DNA of 41,561 bases from Lacticaseibacillus manihotivorans DSM 13343 = JCM 12514 (GTDB lineage Bacteria; Bacillota; Bacilli; Lactobacillales; Lactobacillaceae), in NCBI RefSeq assembly GCF_001435035.1, contig NZ_AZEU01000295.1, positions 4,399 through 45,959 of the forward strand, read 5' to 3'. Made by a program: the position numbers and the translations under genes. The notes under the pieces are model-generated. The model was given only the letters and a program-made list of their open reading frames with translations, did no database searches and was not told the DNA's origin. Below, one piece after another: positions 22,479 to 33,676 of the stretch. Every line of letters begins with the position of its first letter. Position 1 is the first letter of the stretch.

Positions 22479-23834
22479 TTGAGAATTGTGATCGTAGGGT
22501 GTACCCATGCTGGGGTGTCTGCAGTCAAAGCCATTAAAGCCTTTCATCCAGAAGCTGATGTGGTGATTTATGAACGTGACGATAACGTCTCATTCTTATC
22601 TTGTGGGATCGCCTTATACTTATCTGGTGAAGTGGAAAAGCTCTCTGACATGTTTTACGAAACCCCGGAACATCTTGCCAGTTTAGGTGTTGACGTCAAA
22701 ATTCGCCATGACGTATTAGCCGTCGATGCCAAAACGCAAACCTTGCGCGTCCAAGATTTAAAGTCGAATGCGGTGTTTGATGATCATTATGACAAGTTGA
22801 TCATGACCACCGGCTCATATGTGCAGGTGCCGCCATTATTTGGTATCGATGATTCTCGCGTGTTGATGTGCAAAGATGCGCGTCAAGCAGAATTGATCAA
22901 AGCAGATACTGCGGCAGGCCAACATATTGCCATTGTCGGTGCCGGGTATATCGGCGTGGAGTTGGCCGAAGCTTTCGCCAATACTGGGCATAAAGTCAGC
23001 TTGATCCAAGGCAATGCCCAATTGTTGAACAATTATATCGATCCTGGGATGTCTGCCGAAATTGCCGAAAAGCTTGAAGCGCATGGGGTCGCAGTGCATT
23101 TGAATGCGCGCGTTGAGGCTTTTGAAGCTGGCGTTGGCGATGACGCCATTACCGTGGAAACTGCGTCTGGCAATATTGACGCCGATGTGGCCATTGTTTG
23201 CACCGGCTTTTTGGCCAATAGCGCGTTGCTACAAGGCCAAGTCGCGATGGATCGTCATGGTGCATTGTTGACGAATCACTGGATGCAAACCAGTGATGAA
23301 AATATTTATGCTGCCGGGGATGCCTGTGCGGTGCATTTCAATCCAACGGGCAAATCCGCTTATGTGCCGCTGGCTTCTAACGCTGTGCGCCAAGGCTATA
23401 TTGTTGGGCGCAACGTCTTTGGCAATACTCAAAAAGACCTCGGCACACAAGCGACAACGGCGATGCGGTTATTCGATCACACGCTGGCCACTACAGGCTT
23501 AACGCTGGTTCGGGCGAAAAAAGAAGGCATTCACGCTGATTCTGTGACGTATGTCGGCCCTTATCGCCCAGCGTTTATGGCTGGGCATGATGATGTGCGG
23601 ATCACCTTGGTTTATTGTCTAGAGGATCGTCGGGTGCTTGGGGCACAGTTATGGTCGACCCATGAAATCACCCAGTCCGCCAATGCCATATCTATCGCAA
23701 TTCAAAACCGCAATACCATCGATGATCTCGCCTTTGTGGATATGTTGTTCAACCCGAATTATGATCAGCCATTTAATTATTTAAATCTCGTTGCGCAACA
23801 AGCAGTGACTCAAGCTGATCAAGGCAAAAATTAA
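22479..23834 (+). CDS. nox: NADH oxidase (FAD-dependent, single redox cysteine)
   Basis: A 451-residue flavoprotein reducing O2 with NADH, probably to water. TTG at 22479 is used as start because AAGGAGGA lies 8 bp upstream and the protein then begins RIVIVGCTHAGVSA, the FAD-binding fold. The active cysteine is in SFLSCGIALYL (about residue 42). The NADH-binding motif is AIVGAGYIGVELAEAF (about 155), and the second FAD motif is IYAAGDACAV (about 278). The length is typical. CoA-disulfide reductases are close relatives, so water-forming activity is inferred from the lactobacillar context. Confidence 0.88.
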   Translation: MRIVIVGCTHAGVSAVKAIKAFHPEADVVIYERDDNVSFLSCGIALYLSGEVEKLSDMFYETPEHLASLGVDVKIRHDVLAVDAKTQTLRVQDLKSNAVFDDHYDKLIMTTGSYVQVPPLFGIDDSRVLMCKDARQAELIKADTAAGQHIAIVGAGYIGVELAEAFANTGHKVSLIQGNAQLLNNYIDPGMSAEIAEKLEAHGVAVHLNARVEAFEAGVGDDAITVETASGNIDADVAIVCTGFLANSALLQGQVAMDRHGALLTNHWMQTSDENIYAAGDACAVHFNPTGKSAYVPLASNAVRQGYIVGRNVFGNTQKDLGTQATTAMRLFDHTLATTGLTLVRAKKEGIHADSVTYVGPYRPAFMAGHDDVRITLVYCLEDRRVLGAQLWSTHEITQSANAISIAIQNRNTIDDLAFVDMLFNPNYDQPFNYLNLVAQQAVTQADQGKN

Positions 23835-23844
23835 GCTGATGACA

Positions 23845-23890
23845 TAAAAAATCCTTTATGATCGGATTGATGATCATGAAGGATTTTTTA
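23845..23890. terminator. Bidirectional terminator between nox and carB
   Basis: TAAAAAATCCTT (23845-23856) pairs with AAGGATTTTTTA (23879-23890), with further pairing ATGATC/GATCAT inside. Confidence 0.9.
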
Positions 23891-23895
23891 ATGGG

Positions 23896-26800
23896 TCACG
23901 CCGGTTGTAACACAGCTTCCAGCAAACCAGTTAAAGTGGCAGTGCTGGTCAACAATGGGACTTGATGACTCAGCGCATAATAGTTCAAGGGACTTGCGGT
24001 GGTTTGGTGTTCATCCAGATTCAAGACGGCCCAAGGCTTTTGTGCTGGAATTTGACCATCCCCAAGCGTCAACTTCACCCCGACATTGGCTAATTCACTG
24101 GCGAGCTCGGCATTGGGTTGATGAGAACTCAATAACACATCGCCAGCTTTTGGCAAGGTGCAGTGATAACTGTCGCACAAGGCTTTGGCTAAAGCTTCAT
24201 GATAATCTCGACCTAAGCCGATGGTTTCGCCTGTGGATTTCATTTCAGGCGCTAAGCCAGTGACCATGCCAGGTAATTTGGTGAAGGAGAAAACCGGTGC
24301 TTTGATAGCCACACCAGGTTTTGGCGTTGGACAGCCAATCGGCAAGTTCAAATCAGCTAAAGTTTTGCCGAGAATCAAATTCGTTGCCAGCTTCGCCAAA
24401 GGATAGCCGGTGACTTTGCTCATGAATGGCACAGTGCGGCTAGCACGCGGATTGACATCGATGACATACAATTGATCGGCAACGATAAATTGCACGTTCA
24501 TCATGCCGACGCAGTGCACCGCTTTGCCAATGGCCGTGGCAGTTTGGATGATTTCAGCTTGTTGCGCCGCAGTGAGGTGTTGTGGGGGATAAATGGCGAT
24601 AGAATCCCCAGAATGAATGCCGCTACCTTCCAAGTGCTCCATGATCCCAGGAATGAACACGTCTTGGCCGTCAGACAAAATGTCCACTTCACATTCCAAA
24701 CCTTGCACATCATGATCGATCAAAATCGGCTGATGTGGGGCGGCAGCGATGGCTTTTTGCACATATTCTGCCAGCTCAGATTCATCTTCGACAATCGCCA
24801 TGGCCCGACCGCCTAAGACATAACTTGGCCGTACCATCACCGGATAGCCGACGACTGGGGCAATTTGCCGGGCTTCTTCAAGGTTCATGGCAGTGTCACC
24901 TTGAGGCTGATTGATGTGTAAATCGGCCAACAAGGTTTCAAATTCATGGCGATTTTCCGTTTGGTTGATGCCAGCTAAACTGGTGCCTAAAATCTTCACG
25001 CCGAGTTTGGCCAGTTTGGCCGTTAAGTTGATCGCAGTTTGGCCACCAAATTGGACGATGACCCCGAGTGGCTTTTCCAAATCGACGATGTGCATGACAG
25101 ATTCTGCCGTCAGTGGTTCAAAATACAATTTATCCGAAATTGAAAAGTCGGTGGACACCGTTTCCGGGTTGTTGTTGATAATGATCGCATGATAGCCTGC
25201 CGCTTGAATCGCTTGAACACAATGCACTGTGGTGTAGTCAAATTCAACGCCTTGGCCGATGCGAATGGGACCAGAACCGATAACGATGATGCTGTTGCCT
25301 AAAGGCTTAGACTCGTTTTCACCAGGGAAGGCTGTGGAGTAGAAATAAGGGGTTTCTGAGGCGAACTCCCCAGCACAAGTATCGACCATTTTATAAACTG
25401 GTGCTGGTAGTAAGGCGTTGACCACTGAATCAGAAACCCCGGCTGCTTGCGCGATCATCCCAGCAGTGAAGCCTAATTGATTGGCGGCATGCGCTTTGGC
25501 CACTGTCAACTGGCCAGTTTGCAAGCCAGTTAACGTGTTGAAAATGTGTGCCAGTTTATTCAAGAAAAACATGGTGATCTGCGTGTGCGCTTGGATCTTT
25601 TGTTTGGACCAACCTTGGCGCAAAGCTTCAAATAAATAAAATAGGCGCACATCGGTAGGGTGTTCCAATGCCTCAGTGAGTTCTGATTCAGTCGGGGTCG
25701 TTTTAGGCAACAAAGTGGTTTGCATCTTGGTGTCTAATTCCAGAGACTGAACAGCTTTTAACAACGCTTCTTCAAACGTCGTGCCGATGCCCATCACTTC
25801 GCCAGTGGCCTTCATTTGAGTACCCAGTTGACGCTCAGCCGACACAAATTTGTCAAAAGGAAAACGCGGGATCTTGGCGACCACATAATCTAGGGTGGGT
25901 TCAAAGGCGGCAAAAGTGGTTTTAGTGACTGGATTTTGAATCTCTTGTAAGTTTAAGCCTACCGCAATTTTGGCGGCAATTTTGGCGATGGGGTAACCGG
26001 TGGCTTTAGAGGCTAAAGCTGACGACCGGCTGACCCGCGGGTTGACCTCGATAATGTAGTACTGATCAGAATTTGGGTCTTGGGCGAGCTGCACATTACA
26101 ACCACCTTGAATATTCAACGCATCGACGATTTGCAATGAAGCTGAACGTAATTTTTGAAAAGTCGGATCATCCAAGGTTTGATTTGGCGCCACGACGATT
26201 GAGTCGCCAGTGTGAATGCCGACGGGGTCAACGTTTTCCATACAGCAGACAGAAATAGTGGTCCCTGCGGCGTCACGCATCACTTCAAATTCAATTTCTT
26301 TATAGCCGGCGATGGATTTTTCAATCAAGCATTCCGTGTTTGGGGATAATTCCAAACCGCGTTGGCCGATGATTTTCAATTCGGCTTCGTCATGTGCGAT
26401 CCCACCACCAGTACCGCCTAAGGTGAAAGCAGGCCGGACAATCACGGGATATCCACAGGCATCGGCAAACTTTAAGGCACTGCCTAAATCATGAACCGTT
26501 AAGGATTGCGGGACCGGTTGGTGCAAGTCTTCCATTAACTGTTTGAAGGCTTGGCGATCTTCGGCTTGATGGATCGTATCTAAGCCAGTCCCTAATAATT
26601 GAATATTCAGACGCTTCAAGACGCCAGCTTCATCCAAGGCGACCGCCATGTTCAAGCCGGTTTGGCCGCCTAATGTCGGTAACAAAGCGTCAGGTTTTTC
26701 AACTTCTAAAATGTGAGTGACGGATTCTAAGGTCAATGGTTCCAAATATATTTTATCGGCGATATCATCATCAGTCATGATCGTGGCAGGGTTAGAGTTG

Positions 26801-26940
26801 ATCAAGACCACTGAGTAACCTTCTTCACGTAAGGATAAACAAGCTTGGGAACCAGAATAATCAAATTCAGCCGCTTGACCGACGATGATCGGGCCTGACC
26901 CGATCACCACGATTTTATGAATGTTCAAATTTTTAGGCAT
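23896..26940 (-). CDS. carB: Carbamoyl phosphate synthase, large subunit (arginine-linked)
   Basis: A 1014-residue large subunit that forms carbamoyl phosphate from bicarbonate, ammonia and two ATP. Two homologous ATP-grasp halves are seen: the first begins [22 protein letters not shown] with [13 protein letters not shown]; the second begins [20 protein letters not shown] (about residue 548) with [14 protein letters not shown]-terminal allosteric region follows. It is shorter than the pyrimidine-type enzyme (about 1060), as known for arginine-specific CarB of lactobacilli. Its start overlaps carA by 8 bp. Divergence from argC and ARG-box-like sites point to arginine control. Confidence 0.93.
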   Translation of the reverse strand: MPKNLNIHKIVVIGSGPIIVGQAAEFDYSGSQACLSLREEGYSVVLINSNPATIMTDDDIADKIYLEPLTLESVTHILEVEKPDALLPTLGGQTGLNMAVALDEAGVLKRLNIQLLGTGLDTIHQAEDRQAFKQLMEDLHQPVPQSLTVHDLGSALKFADACGYPVIVRPAFTLGGTGGGIAHDEAELKIIGQRGLELSPNTECLIEKSIAGYKEIEFEVMRDAAGTTISVCCMENVDPVGIHTGDSIVVAPNQTLDDPTFQKLRSASLQIVDALNIQGGCNVQLAQDPNSDQYYIIEVNPRVSRSSALASKATGYPIAKIAAKIAVGLNLQEIQNPVTKTTFAAFEPTLDYVVAKIPRFPFDKFVSAERQLGTQMKATGEVMGIGTTFEEALLKAVQSLELDTKMQTTLLPKTTPTESELTEALEHPTDVRLFYLFEALRQGWSKQKIQAHTQITMFFLNKLAHIFNTLTGLQTGQLTVAKAHAANQLGFTAGMIAQAAGVSDSVVNALLPAPVYKMVDTCAGEFASETPYFYSTAFPGENESKPLGNSIIVIGSGPIRIGQGVEFDYTTVHCVQAIQAAGYHAIIINNNPETVSTDFSISDKLYFEPLTAESVMHIVDLEKPLGVIVQFGGQTAINLTAKLAKLGVKILGTSLAGINQTENRHEFETLLADLHINQPQGDTAMNLEEARQIAPVVGYPVMVRPSYVLGGRAMAIVEDESELAEYVQKAIAAAPHQPILIDHDVQGLECEVDILSDGQDVFIPGIMEHLEGSGIHSGDSIAIYPPQHLTAAQQAEIIQTATAIGKAVHCVGMMNVQFIVADQLYVIDVNPRASRTVPFMSKVTGYPLAKLATNLILGKTLADLNLPIGCPTPKPGVAIKAPVFSFTKLPGMVTGLAPEMKSTGETIGLGRDYHEALAKALCDSYHCTLPKAGDVLLSSHQPNAELASELANVGVKLTLGDGQIPAQKPWAVLNLDEHQTTASPLNYYALSHQVPLLTSTATLTGLLEAVLQPA

Positions 26941-28003
26941 GAGCGGCGACCTTCTTTTCCATTAACTGTTTGAATTGGTTGAAGAAACCACTGGCATCTT
27001 TAGGACCAGGGTTGGCTTCTGGGTGATATTGGACGGTGAACATTGGCAGCCATTGATGCGCTAAGCCTTCAATGGTGCCATCATCACCTTCGATGGCAGT
27101 GACGACGAGATCTGTACCGGCAAGGCTATCTGGATCGACCATGTAGCCATGATTTTGGCTGGTGATGATCGCGTGATCTGAACCGATGGCATGGACGGGG
27201 TGGTTGATGCCGCGATGCCCGTATGCCATGGCAACAGTTTTGGCGCCATTGGCTAAGGCTAAAATCTGATGACCTAAGCAGATCCCGGCAATCGGATACA
27301 AGTGTTCCAGTTTTTGAATCAGTGGTAGGACGTCATAATCGGCAGGATCGCCAGGGCCATTGGATAATAAAATGCCATCAGGATACAGGTTTTGGATCAT
27401 TGCCAAGTCCGTGGTATAAGGCACGACGGTGACGGAAATACCATTGTCCACTAAGGAGTCGATAATGCCTTGTTTGGTGCCAAAGTCGATCATCACCACA
27501 TGCTTGGGATGAGTCGCTTTACTATGATAAGTGGCGTGGCCAAGTTGGGGGGGCTTTTGACATTGGGCGAAGAGTTTGGTGTATACCGTATCAAAGTCGT
27601 CGACTAAGGGTTGATTCAACAACACCGCTTGCATCGTATGGGATTGGCGAATGTGTTTGGTTAATTGACGCGTATCCACGCCTTGAATGCCTGGCACGTG
27701 ATACTTCAATAGATAGTCGTTTAACGTTTCGCCGTCAGGACCAGGTTCATTCTCCAAAGTATGAACAATCGCGCATTGCGCTAAAACGCCAGTGCTTTGG
27801 TTGCGGGTCATGTCCACGCCATACGTGCCGATCAATGGATAGGTAAAAGTCAAAAGTTGGTTGGCGTAACTAGGGTCACTTAAGGCTTCTTGATAGCCGA
27901 CCATACTGGTGTTAAACACCACTTCGCCAGCGATTTCATTGGTCGCACCAAACGCTGTGCCTTCAAAATGCGTCCCGTCTTGTAGGTAGAGATATTTTTT
28001 CAT
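26933..28003 (-). CDS. carA: Carbamoyl phosphate synthase, small (glutaminase) subunit
   Basis: A 356-residue subunit that hydrolyses glutamine and passes ammonia to CarB. The N-terminal CarA domain ([16 protein letters not shown]) is followed by a class I glutamine amidotransferase domain with nucleophile Cys in [15 protein letters not shown] (about residue 244) and catalytic His/Glu in [12 protein letters not shown] (about 327). It lacks nothing expected for the family. It is first in a two-gene operon with carB and is divergent from argCJBDF. Confidence 0.93.
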   Translation of the reverse strand: MKKYLYLQDGTHFEGTAFGATNEIAGEVVFNTSMVGYQEALSDPSYANQLLTFTYPLIGTYGVDMTRNQSTGVLAQCAIVHTLENEPGPDGETLNDYLLKYHVPGIQGVDTRQLTKHIRQSHTMQAVLLNQPLVDDFDTVYTKLFAQCQKPPQLGHATYHSKATHPKHVVMIDFGTKQGIIDSLVDNGISVTVVPYTTDLAMIQNLYPDGILLSNGPGDPADYDVLPLIQKLEHLYPIAGICLGHQILALANGAKTVAMAYGHRGINHPVHAIGSDHAIITSQNHGYMVDPDSLAGTDLVVTAIEGDDGTIEGLAHQWLPMFTVQYHPEANPGPKDASGFFNQFKQLMEKKVAAHA

Positions 28004-28231
28004 GTTGCGCCACCTCGTAAATTTATGCAGCTGATATTCATTATTGCTTGTCCATATTTAACGGCATATTCATGAGAATGTCAACAAAATATTCATAGAA
28101 TATAGAGAAAGTCCGTCAAAATCAGCTAAAATATGAATAAATGTTGAATAAAAATCACGAAAAGCTTGTATTTTGTGTCAGAAGGGGGTAAGCTACTGTC
28201 ATTCAATATTTTGCATAAGTGAGGCAGACAC
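28004..28231. promoter_or_regulatory. carA-argC divergent control region with ARG-box-like sites
   Basis: Several AT-rich half-palindromes resembling ArgR boxes: CATATTCATGAGAATG (28065-28080), the perfect palindrome ATATTC-ATA-GAATAT (28089-28103), TATGAATAAATGTTGAAT (28132-28149) and CATTCAATATTTTGCATA (28200-28217). A possible argC promoter is TTGTAT with 17-bp spacing to TAAGCT (about 28167-28195). ArgR control of both operons is inferred; no argR gene is in the window. Confidence 0.7.
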
Positions 28232-29263
28232 ATGAAAGTCGCAATCGTTGGGGTCACCGGTTATGCCGGCATGGTCTTATATCAATTATTAAAATCTCAT
28301 CCAGAAGTTTCACAAATCAACTTATACGGCCATGATCAAAAACAAGCTCAACCATTATATGAAGCTGTCCCACAATTTGGACCAACGGAAACCACGCTGT
28401 TATTACCTTATGATGCTGATGCCATCATGGCAGACAACCAAGTCGTGTTCTTTGCCACCAGCGCTGGGATCACCAACGCCTTAGCCGTTCCCTTCATTAA
28501 AGCGCACTTCCCAGTGATCGATTTATCTGGGGACTACCGTTTGAAAGATCCCGCTCAATATGAGAAGTGGTATCACAAACCCGCCGCTGATCCCAAAGCT
28601 TTACAAGATGCCCACTTCGGGTTAGCCGAATTTGAAAATGCCCAAGGCCACACCTATATTGCCAACCCCGGATGCTATGCGACCGCCACATTGTTAGGAC
28701 TCGCACCATTAGTGCAACAACACTTGATCGTCAAAGATTCGTTGATTGTTGATGCTAAGTCGGGCACATCAGGCGCTGGCAAAAAGCTCACCACGTTGAC
28801 CCATTTTTCCCAAACTAACGAGAATTTACAACTTTATGGGATCAATACCCACAAACACATCCCAGAAATCATGCAAGAGGTCCAAACTTGGGATCCGGAA
28901 GTCCCAGCTTTGCAGTTCACCACCACTTTGTTGCCAGTCACCACTGGTTTAATGGCGACGATTTATGCTAAGGCGGCCCCTGGTGTCAATGGTGCGGCAG
29001 TTGCCAAAGCTTTCAATGACACTTACCAAAATGATTTCTTCGTTCGCTTTACCAGCGAGCAATTGCCGACTTTGAAACAAGTCGTCGGCTCCAACTTCAC
29101 CGATATCGGCGCCATTTATAACCCAGTCACCAACACGATCTTGGTGGTTTCTGTGATCGATAACGTGATCAAAGGTGCAGGCGGTCAAGCGATTCAAAAC
29201 TTCAATCAAATGTTTAATTTCGATCCACTGGCCGGCTTACCAACGACAGTGGCGTTACCTTAA
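28232..29263 (+). CDS. argC: N-acetyl-gamma-glutamyl-phosphate reductase
   Basis: A 343-residue enzyme, third step of arginine synthesis, reducing N-acetylglutamyl phosphate with NADPH. The N-terminal Rossmann motif is VAIVGVTGYAGMVLYQLL. The active-site Cys is in IANPGCYATAT (about residue 149), with HKHIPEI downstream in the substrate-binding part. It is the first gene of argCJBDF, whose five genes are spaced by 1-19 bp and all read rightward. The ATG lacks a strong Shine-Dalgarno (GTGAGGCAG is the best nearby). Confidence 0.95.
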   Translation: MKVAIVGVTGYAGMVLYQLLKSHPEVSQINLYGHDQKQAQPLYEAVPQFGPTETTLLLPYDADAIMADNQVVFFATSAGITNALAVPFIKAHFPVIDLSGDYRLKDPAQYEKWYHKPAADPKALQDAHFGLAEFENAQGHTYIANPGCYATATLLGLAPLVQQHLIVKDSLIVDAKSGTSGAGKKLTTLTHFSQTNENLQLYGINTHKHIPEIMQEVQTWDPEVPALQFTTTLLPVTTGLMATIYAKAAPGVNGAAVAKAFNDTYQNDFFVRFTSEQLPTLKQVVGSNFTDIGAIYNPVTNTILVVSVIDNVIKGAGGQAIQNFNQMFNFDPLAGLPTTVALP

Positions 29264-29282
29264 CTTTTAGGAGGATATGGAC

Positions 29283-30467
29283 ATGGCGATTTCAGATGAA
29301 TTCATTTGGCCCAAAGGCTATTACACCGATGGCGTCCAAGCCGGCTTGCGTGATCACAATGATATGGGATGGTTAGTCTCCAAAGTCCCAGCTGCAGCCG
29401 CCGGCACTTATACGACCAGTCAGTTTATCGCAGCACCCACCAAGTTGTGCAAGCAATTGATCGCTAAAAATCATCACTTACAAGCCATTGTGATGAATTC
29501 TGTGATCGCCAACTCCTGTACCGGCGCTAAGGGTTGGGAAAATGCTTTAGCGGAACAACAACAAGTTGCCGATAAATTGGAAATCGATCCTGAACTCGTC
29601 GGTGTCGCTTCTACTGGCTTGATCGGCGCCCAATTGCCAATGACGAAGATCCACGCCGGCATCGACCAGCTCCAATTGAAACAAAATATCGGGGTGACCA
29701 CTGCGGTGATGACCACTGATACCCATGCCAAAATCGCCAGTGCTCAGTTGATGATCGATGGCAAATCAGTGACCATCACCGGTTTTGCCAAAGGCAGTGG
29801 CATGATCCATCCGAAAATGGCCACCATGTTAGGCTTTGTGTTCACCGATGCCAACATCTCGGGCTTACAACTCCAAGGCTTACTTTCTCAAACGGTCGAT
29901 GAAACCTTCAATCAAATCACCGTGGATGGGGACACCTCAACCAACGACATGGTCACAGTCATGGCTAATGGCTTAGCAGATAATCACTTGTTGACTAGCG
30001 ACCATCCCGATTATCCCACTTTTGCCCAAGCCCTCAGCGGTGTTTTAGCGAAGTTAGCGCAAGGCATTGCCTCAGATGGCGAAGGCGCCACCAAGTTAGT
30101 CGAAGTCAATATTCACCATGCGGCATCACACCTTGAAGGCCAGCATGCCGCCAAAGCCATCGTCGGCTCCAACTTAGTCAAAGCAGCCATTTTTGGTGAA
30201 GATCCGAACTGGGGTCGCATTATCTCAGCGTTAGGTCAAACCAACGTCAAAATCGATGTCGATCATGTGGCCATCATCCTCAACGGCTTCAAATTAGTGG
30301 AAGATTCATTGGAATTGCCTTTCGATGAAGCCGCAGTGAAAAAAGCGATGAGTGATCATAAAATCACCATCGATGTTGATCTCAACGCAGGCGACGCGAC
30401 TGGCCAAGCATGGGGTTGTGATCTCACTTACAATTACGTCAAAATCAACGCATCTTATCGTTCTTAA
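29283..30467 (+). CDS. argJ: Bifunctional glutamate N-acetyltransferase / acetyl-CoA N-acetyltransferase
   Basis: A 394-residue enzyme that transfers acetyl from N-acetylornithine to glutamate, closing the acetyl cycle. ATG 29283 is preferred over ATG 29277, because AGGAGG would sit only 2 bp from the latter. The precursor is cleaved before Thr in HPKMATMLGFV (about residue 184), generating the catalytic Thr. DGDTSTNDMV follows at about 217. No argA is nearby, consistent with a cyclic pathway; whether it can also use acetyl-CoA is not visible. Confidence 0.94.
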   Translation: MAISDEFIWPKGYYTDGVQAGLRDHNDMGWLVSKVPAAAAGTYTTSQFIAAPTKLCKQLIAKNHHLQAIVMNSVIANSCTGAKGWENALAEQQQVADKLEIDPELVGVASTGLIGAQLPMTKIHAGIDQLQLKQNIGVTTAVMTTDTHAKIASAQLMIDGKSVTITGFAKGSGMIHPKMATMLGFVFTDANISGLQLQGLLSQTVDETFNQITVDGDTSTNDMVTVMANGLADNHLLTSDHPDYPTFAQALSGVLAKLAQGIASDGEGATKLVEVNIHHAASHLEGQHAAKAIVGSNLVKAAIFGEDPNWGRIISALGQTNVKIDVDHVAIILNGFKLVEDSLELPFDEAAVKKAMSDHKITIDVDLNAGDATGQAWGCDLTYNYVKINASYRS

Positions 30468-30479
30468 CAGGAGGCAATC

Positions 30480-31220
30480 ATGTCAGATCTGATGATTATC
30501 AAATTAGGGGGCAATGCAGCCACGCAGCTTTCGCCAGCATTTTTTGCCCAACTAGCAGCCTGGCATGATGCCGGCAATAAAGTTTTATTGATCCATGGTG
30601 GCGGCCCGCAGATCAATGCGTGGAGTCAAAAATTTGGCCTCACCCCGATCAAAAAGGCTGGCATTCGCGTCACGGATCCGCAAACCTTACAAGTCACGCA
30701 AGCAGTTTTACTCGGGGTCGTGCAACCGCAACTGTGCTTGGCGTTATCTCAACATGGTTTGCCAGCGCTTGGCTTAAATTGCACCGATGCGCATTTATTA
30801 GTCGGTGATTTTTTAGATCAAGCGATTTACGGGCAAGTCGGGGCAGTCACTGGCGTCAATGGCCAAGCCTTATCCGAATTTTTAACCGATCATATCGGGG
30901 TGTTAGCACCATTAGCGCAAACTGAAGATGGTCAGTTGTTAAATGTCAATGCGGATATGGCGGCAGCGGCGGTGGCAACGGCTTTGCATGCTAGCAAGCT
31001 GGTGTTATTGACCGATGTGCCTGGCGTTTTGGAACAAGGCAACGTGGTGGCCAAGCTCACCCCACAAAAAGCGGCTCAATTGATCGCGACTAATGTGATC
31101 ACCAAAGGCATGCAGCCTAAAATTGAAGCGGCTGCCCACACCGCCCAAGTGGTGCATGAAGTCGTGATCACTGATGCGTTAAATCATGCCGGCACTGTTG
31201 TTGTTGCTTGTGCAGGTTAA
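30480..31220 (+). CDS. argB: Acetylglutamate kinase
   Basis: A 246-residue amino-acid kinase that phosphorylates N-acetylglutamate. Motifs: MIIKLGGNA at the N-terminus, LIHGGGPQINAW (substrate loop, about residue 40), NVNADMAAAAVA and LVLLTDVPGVL. It is short, like the arginine-insensitive E. coli type (258), and lacks the N-terminal helix of arginine-inhibited hexameric kinases, so control may lie at transcription or at ArgJ. It starts 12 bp after argJ with GGAGG. Confidence 0.94.
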   Translation: MSDLMIIKLGGNAATQLSPAFFAQLAAWHDAGNKVLLIHGGGPQINAWSQKFGLTPIKKAGIRVTDPQTLQVTQAVLLGVVQPQLCLALSQHGLPALGLNCTDAHLLVGDFLDQAIYGQVGAVTGVNGQALSEFLTDHIGVLAPLAQTEDGQLLNVNADMAAAAVATALHASKLVLLTDVPGVLEQGNVVAKLTPQKAAQLIATNVITKGMQPKIEAAAHTAQVVHEVVITDALNHAGTVVVACAG

Positions 31221-31234
31221 TTCAGGAGGAAAGT

Positions 31235-32371
31235 ATGAGTCATTTATTTAATACCTATGCGCGTTACCCCTTTGATTTGGTGTCTGGCCATGATGTCCAT
31301 TTGGTCGATAACTCCGGCAAAGAATATTTAGATTTCACCTCAGGCATTGGGGTATGTAGCTTCGGTTATCACGATCCTGAAATTACCGGTGCAGTGGAAA
31401 AACAACTCACCCAAATTTGGCACACGTCCAATTTGTATGAATCCCAACTTCAAGAAACTGTTGGCGGGATGCTGGCAGGCGATGATAAGTTAGCCTTTTT
31501 CTGCAACTCTGGGACTGAAGCCAATGAAGCCGCCTTTAAATTAGCCCGCAAAGCTTCTGGAAAAACCCGCGTTTTAGCGTTTAACAACGGCTTTCACGGA
31601 CGCTCTTATGGGTCGATGTCGTTGACTGGTAATCCTTCGATTCAAGCCGGCTTTGCCCCATTGGTCCCAGATGTGATTTTTGCCGATTACAACGATCCTG
31701 AAGCTTTGGATAAAATCGATGCCGACTTAGCTGCCGTGATCTTAGAAGTGATCCAAGGTGAAGGTGGCGTTTATGTCGGCGACAAGGCCTGGCTGCAAGC
31801 CGTTCAAGCCAAGTGCAAAGAAGCTGGCGCGTTGTTGATCATCGATGAAGTGCAATCAGGTATCGGGCGCACGGGTTATAAATTCGCTTATGAAGCCTTT
31901 GACTTGGATCCGGATATTGTCACCATGGCCAAAGCATTAGGCTCTGGCCTGCCGATTGGTGCGATGATCGGTAAAAAGGCGTTAGGCTCAGCCTTTACGC
32001 CAGGCAGTCATGGGACGACATTTGGCGGGAACAAAATCGCCTTGTCTGCCGCACAAGCTGTTTTATCGAAATTAACGCCTGAATTCTTAGCGTCAGTCCA
32101 ACAAAAATCCGCCAATGTTTGGACGACGATGACCGATACCCTCGCGCCACTGCCTGCCGTGTCAGGCATTACTGGCATGGGCTTGATGATCGGGATTCAT
32201 CTCGATGAACAACTCGACGTTGAAGCCATCATCAAGCAATTACAAGCCAAAGGGTTATTGACGCTATCTGCCAAGCACAACACCTTACGCTTGTTGCCAC
32301 CACTGGTGATGAGTGACGCCGATCTGCAAGCAGGGTTAGCCTTGATCGCTGAAGTTTTAAAGGAGGCATAA
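31235..32371 (+). CDS. argD: Acetylornithine aminotransferase
   Basis: A 378-residue class III PLP aminotransferase that converts N-acetylglutamate semialdehyde to N-acetylornithine using glutamate. The start at 31235 follows AGGAGGA. Motifs: [14 protein letters not shown] (about residue 89), [10 protein letters not shown], the PLP-binding [15 protein letters not shown] (Asp), and Schiff-base Lys in [14 protein letters not shown] (about 230). It starts 14 bp after argB. Confidence 0.94.
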   Translation: MSHLFNTYARYPFDLVSGHDVHLVDNSGKEYLDFTSGIGVCSFGYHDPEITGAVEKQLTQIWHTSNLYESQLQETVGGMLAGDDKLAFFCNSGTEANEAAFKLARKASGKTRVLAFNNGFHGRSYGSMSLTGNPSIQAGFAPLVPDVIFADYNDPEALDKIDADLAAVILEVIQGEGGVYVGDKAWLQAVQAKCKEAGALLIIDEVQSGIGRTGYKFAYEAFDLDPDIVTMAKALGSGLPIGAMIGKKALGSAFTPGSHGTTFGGNKIALSAAQAVLSKLTPEFLASVQQKSANVWTTMTDTLAPLPAVSGITGMGLMIGIHLDEQLDVEAIIKQLQAKGLLTLSAKHNTLRLLPPLVMSDADLQAGLALIAEVLKEA

Positions 32372-32372
32372 C

Positions 32373-33395
32373 ATGACCAATCATTTTCAAAATCGTTCAT
32401 GGTTGAAAGAAATCGACTACACGCCTAAAGAAATGGAATATTTGATCGACTTTGCGGCGCACTTGAAAGCCTTAAAGCACGCGCATATTCCGCATCCCTA
32501 TTTGCAAGGCAAAAATATTGCTTTGTTGTTTGAAAAAACTTCCACCAGGACGCGTTCTGCCTTCACCGTCGCCAGTATCGACCTCGGGGCCCATCCAGAA
32601 TTTTTAGGCAAAAACGACATTCAATTTGGCAAAAAAGAATCCACTGCCGACACGGCTAAAGTACTCGGTCGCATGTTTGATGGAATCGAATACCGTGGCT
32701 TTGCCCAACAAACCGTTGAAGACTTGGCCAAGTATTCAGGCGTGCCTGTGTGGAATGGCTTGACGGATGAATGGCATCCCACCCAAATGATCGCTGACTT
32801 TTTGACCTTGAAGGAACAATTCGGCCACCTCAAAGGCTTGACGTTGACTTATCTCGGCGATGGGCGTTCGAATATGGGCAACAGTTTGCTCGTAACGGCT
32901 GCGATGCTTGGGGTCAATATTCATATCGGTGCGCCAAAGTCCTTGTGGCCTGCTCAAAATGTGATCGATATTGCGCAAAAATATGCGGATGCAGCAGGTT
33001 CTGAAGTGTTGTTGACTGAGGATGCCAAGACCGCGGCTAATGGTGCAGACGCCTTATACACCGATGTTTGGATCTCCATGGGTGAAAAGATTGACGTCGC
33101 GGCGCGGATCATTGCCTTGAAACCTTATCAAATCAATGCAGATTTGGTGGCGGCAACTGGCAAAGCTGACACCATTATTATGCATTGTTTACCTGCTTAT
33201 CATGATCATCAAACTGAAGTGGGCAAACAACTCGGAGAAGAATTTGGTATGGATGCGCTGGAAATCACGGATGATGTGTTCAACTCGGATAAATCAGTTG
33301 TCTTTGATGAAGCTGAAAATCGGATGCATGCGATCAAAGCGATCATGGCAGCGACTTTAGGGGATTTGTTTATTCCTGACAGCTTGTTTGATTAA
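32373..33395 (+). CDS. argF: Ornithine carbamoyltransferase
   Basis: A 340-residue enzyme joining carbamoyl phosphate (from CarAB) to ornithine. Carbamoyl-phosphate motif STRTRSAF (about residue 56), [14 protein letters not shown] (about 133), and ornithine/Cys motif MHCLPAYHD (about 270). It starts one base after the argD stop, with AAGGAGG within the argD end. Catabolic arcB enzymes look similar, but the operon position indicates synthesis. argG and argH are not in the window. Confidence 0.94.
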   Translation: MTNHFQNRSWLKEIDYTPKEMEYLIDFAAHLKALKHAHIPHPYLQGKNIALLFEKTSTRTRSAFTVASIDLGAHPEFLGKNDIQFGKKESTADTAKVLGRMFDGIEYRGFAQQTVEDLAKYSGVPVWNGLTDEWHPTQMIADFLTLKEQFGHLKGLTLTYLGDGRSNMGNSLLVTAAMLGVNIHIGAPKSLWPAQNVIDIAQKYADAAGSEVLLTEDAKTAANGADALYTDVWISMGEKIDVAARIIALKPYQINADLVAATGKADTIIMHCLPAYHDHQTEVGKQLGEEFGMDALEITDDVFNSDKSVVFDEAENRMHAIKAIMAATLGDLFIPDSLFD

Positions 33396-33676
33396 TGTGT
33401 AAATACCACCACGTCTGATAGCGACGGTCTGATTTATTAAGATCGGCGCTTTTTTGTTAAATTGAGTTGACCACAATATATTCGGCGACTTAATTGTTCG
33501 CTTTTTTGTGCAAGCGTGTGATGCGAGTTTCTCACTGTTAGTTAATTAAATATCGCGTTAGATAAGCTGACGAAACCGCTTGACTTGTCAGATAAGCACG
33601 ATAATATTAAATTTGTATGATAAATTAAGGATTAGATTAAAATAAGCTTTCAATAACGTAAAGGACGGGATAACGG
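33396..33676 (+). promoter_or_regulatory. argF terminator and aconitase promoter region
   Basis: A terminator for the arg operon: 33420-33430 pairs (9 of 11) with 33440-33450, then six Ts. About 125 bp later, TTGACT (33580-33585), a 16-bp spacer and TAATAT (33602-33607) form the likely aconitase promoter, leaving a leader of about 60 nt ending in AAGGACGGG. No known riboswitch was recognised. Confidence 0.65.

Noticed and set aside
33396-33676. Riboswitch before aconitase
   Set aside because: The leader after the predicted promoter is only about 60 nt, AT-rich, and without conserved riboswitch motifs or an attenuator.
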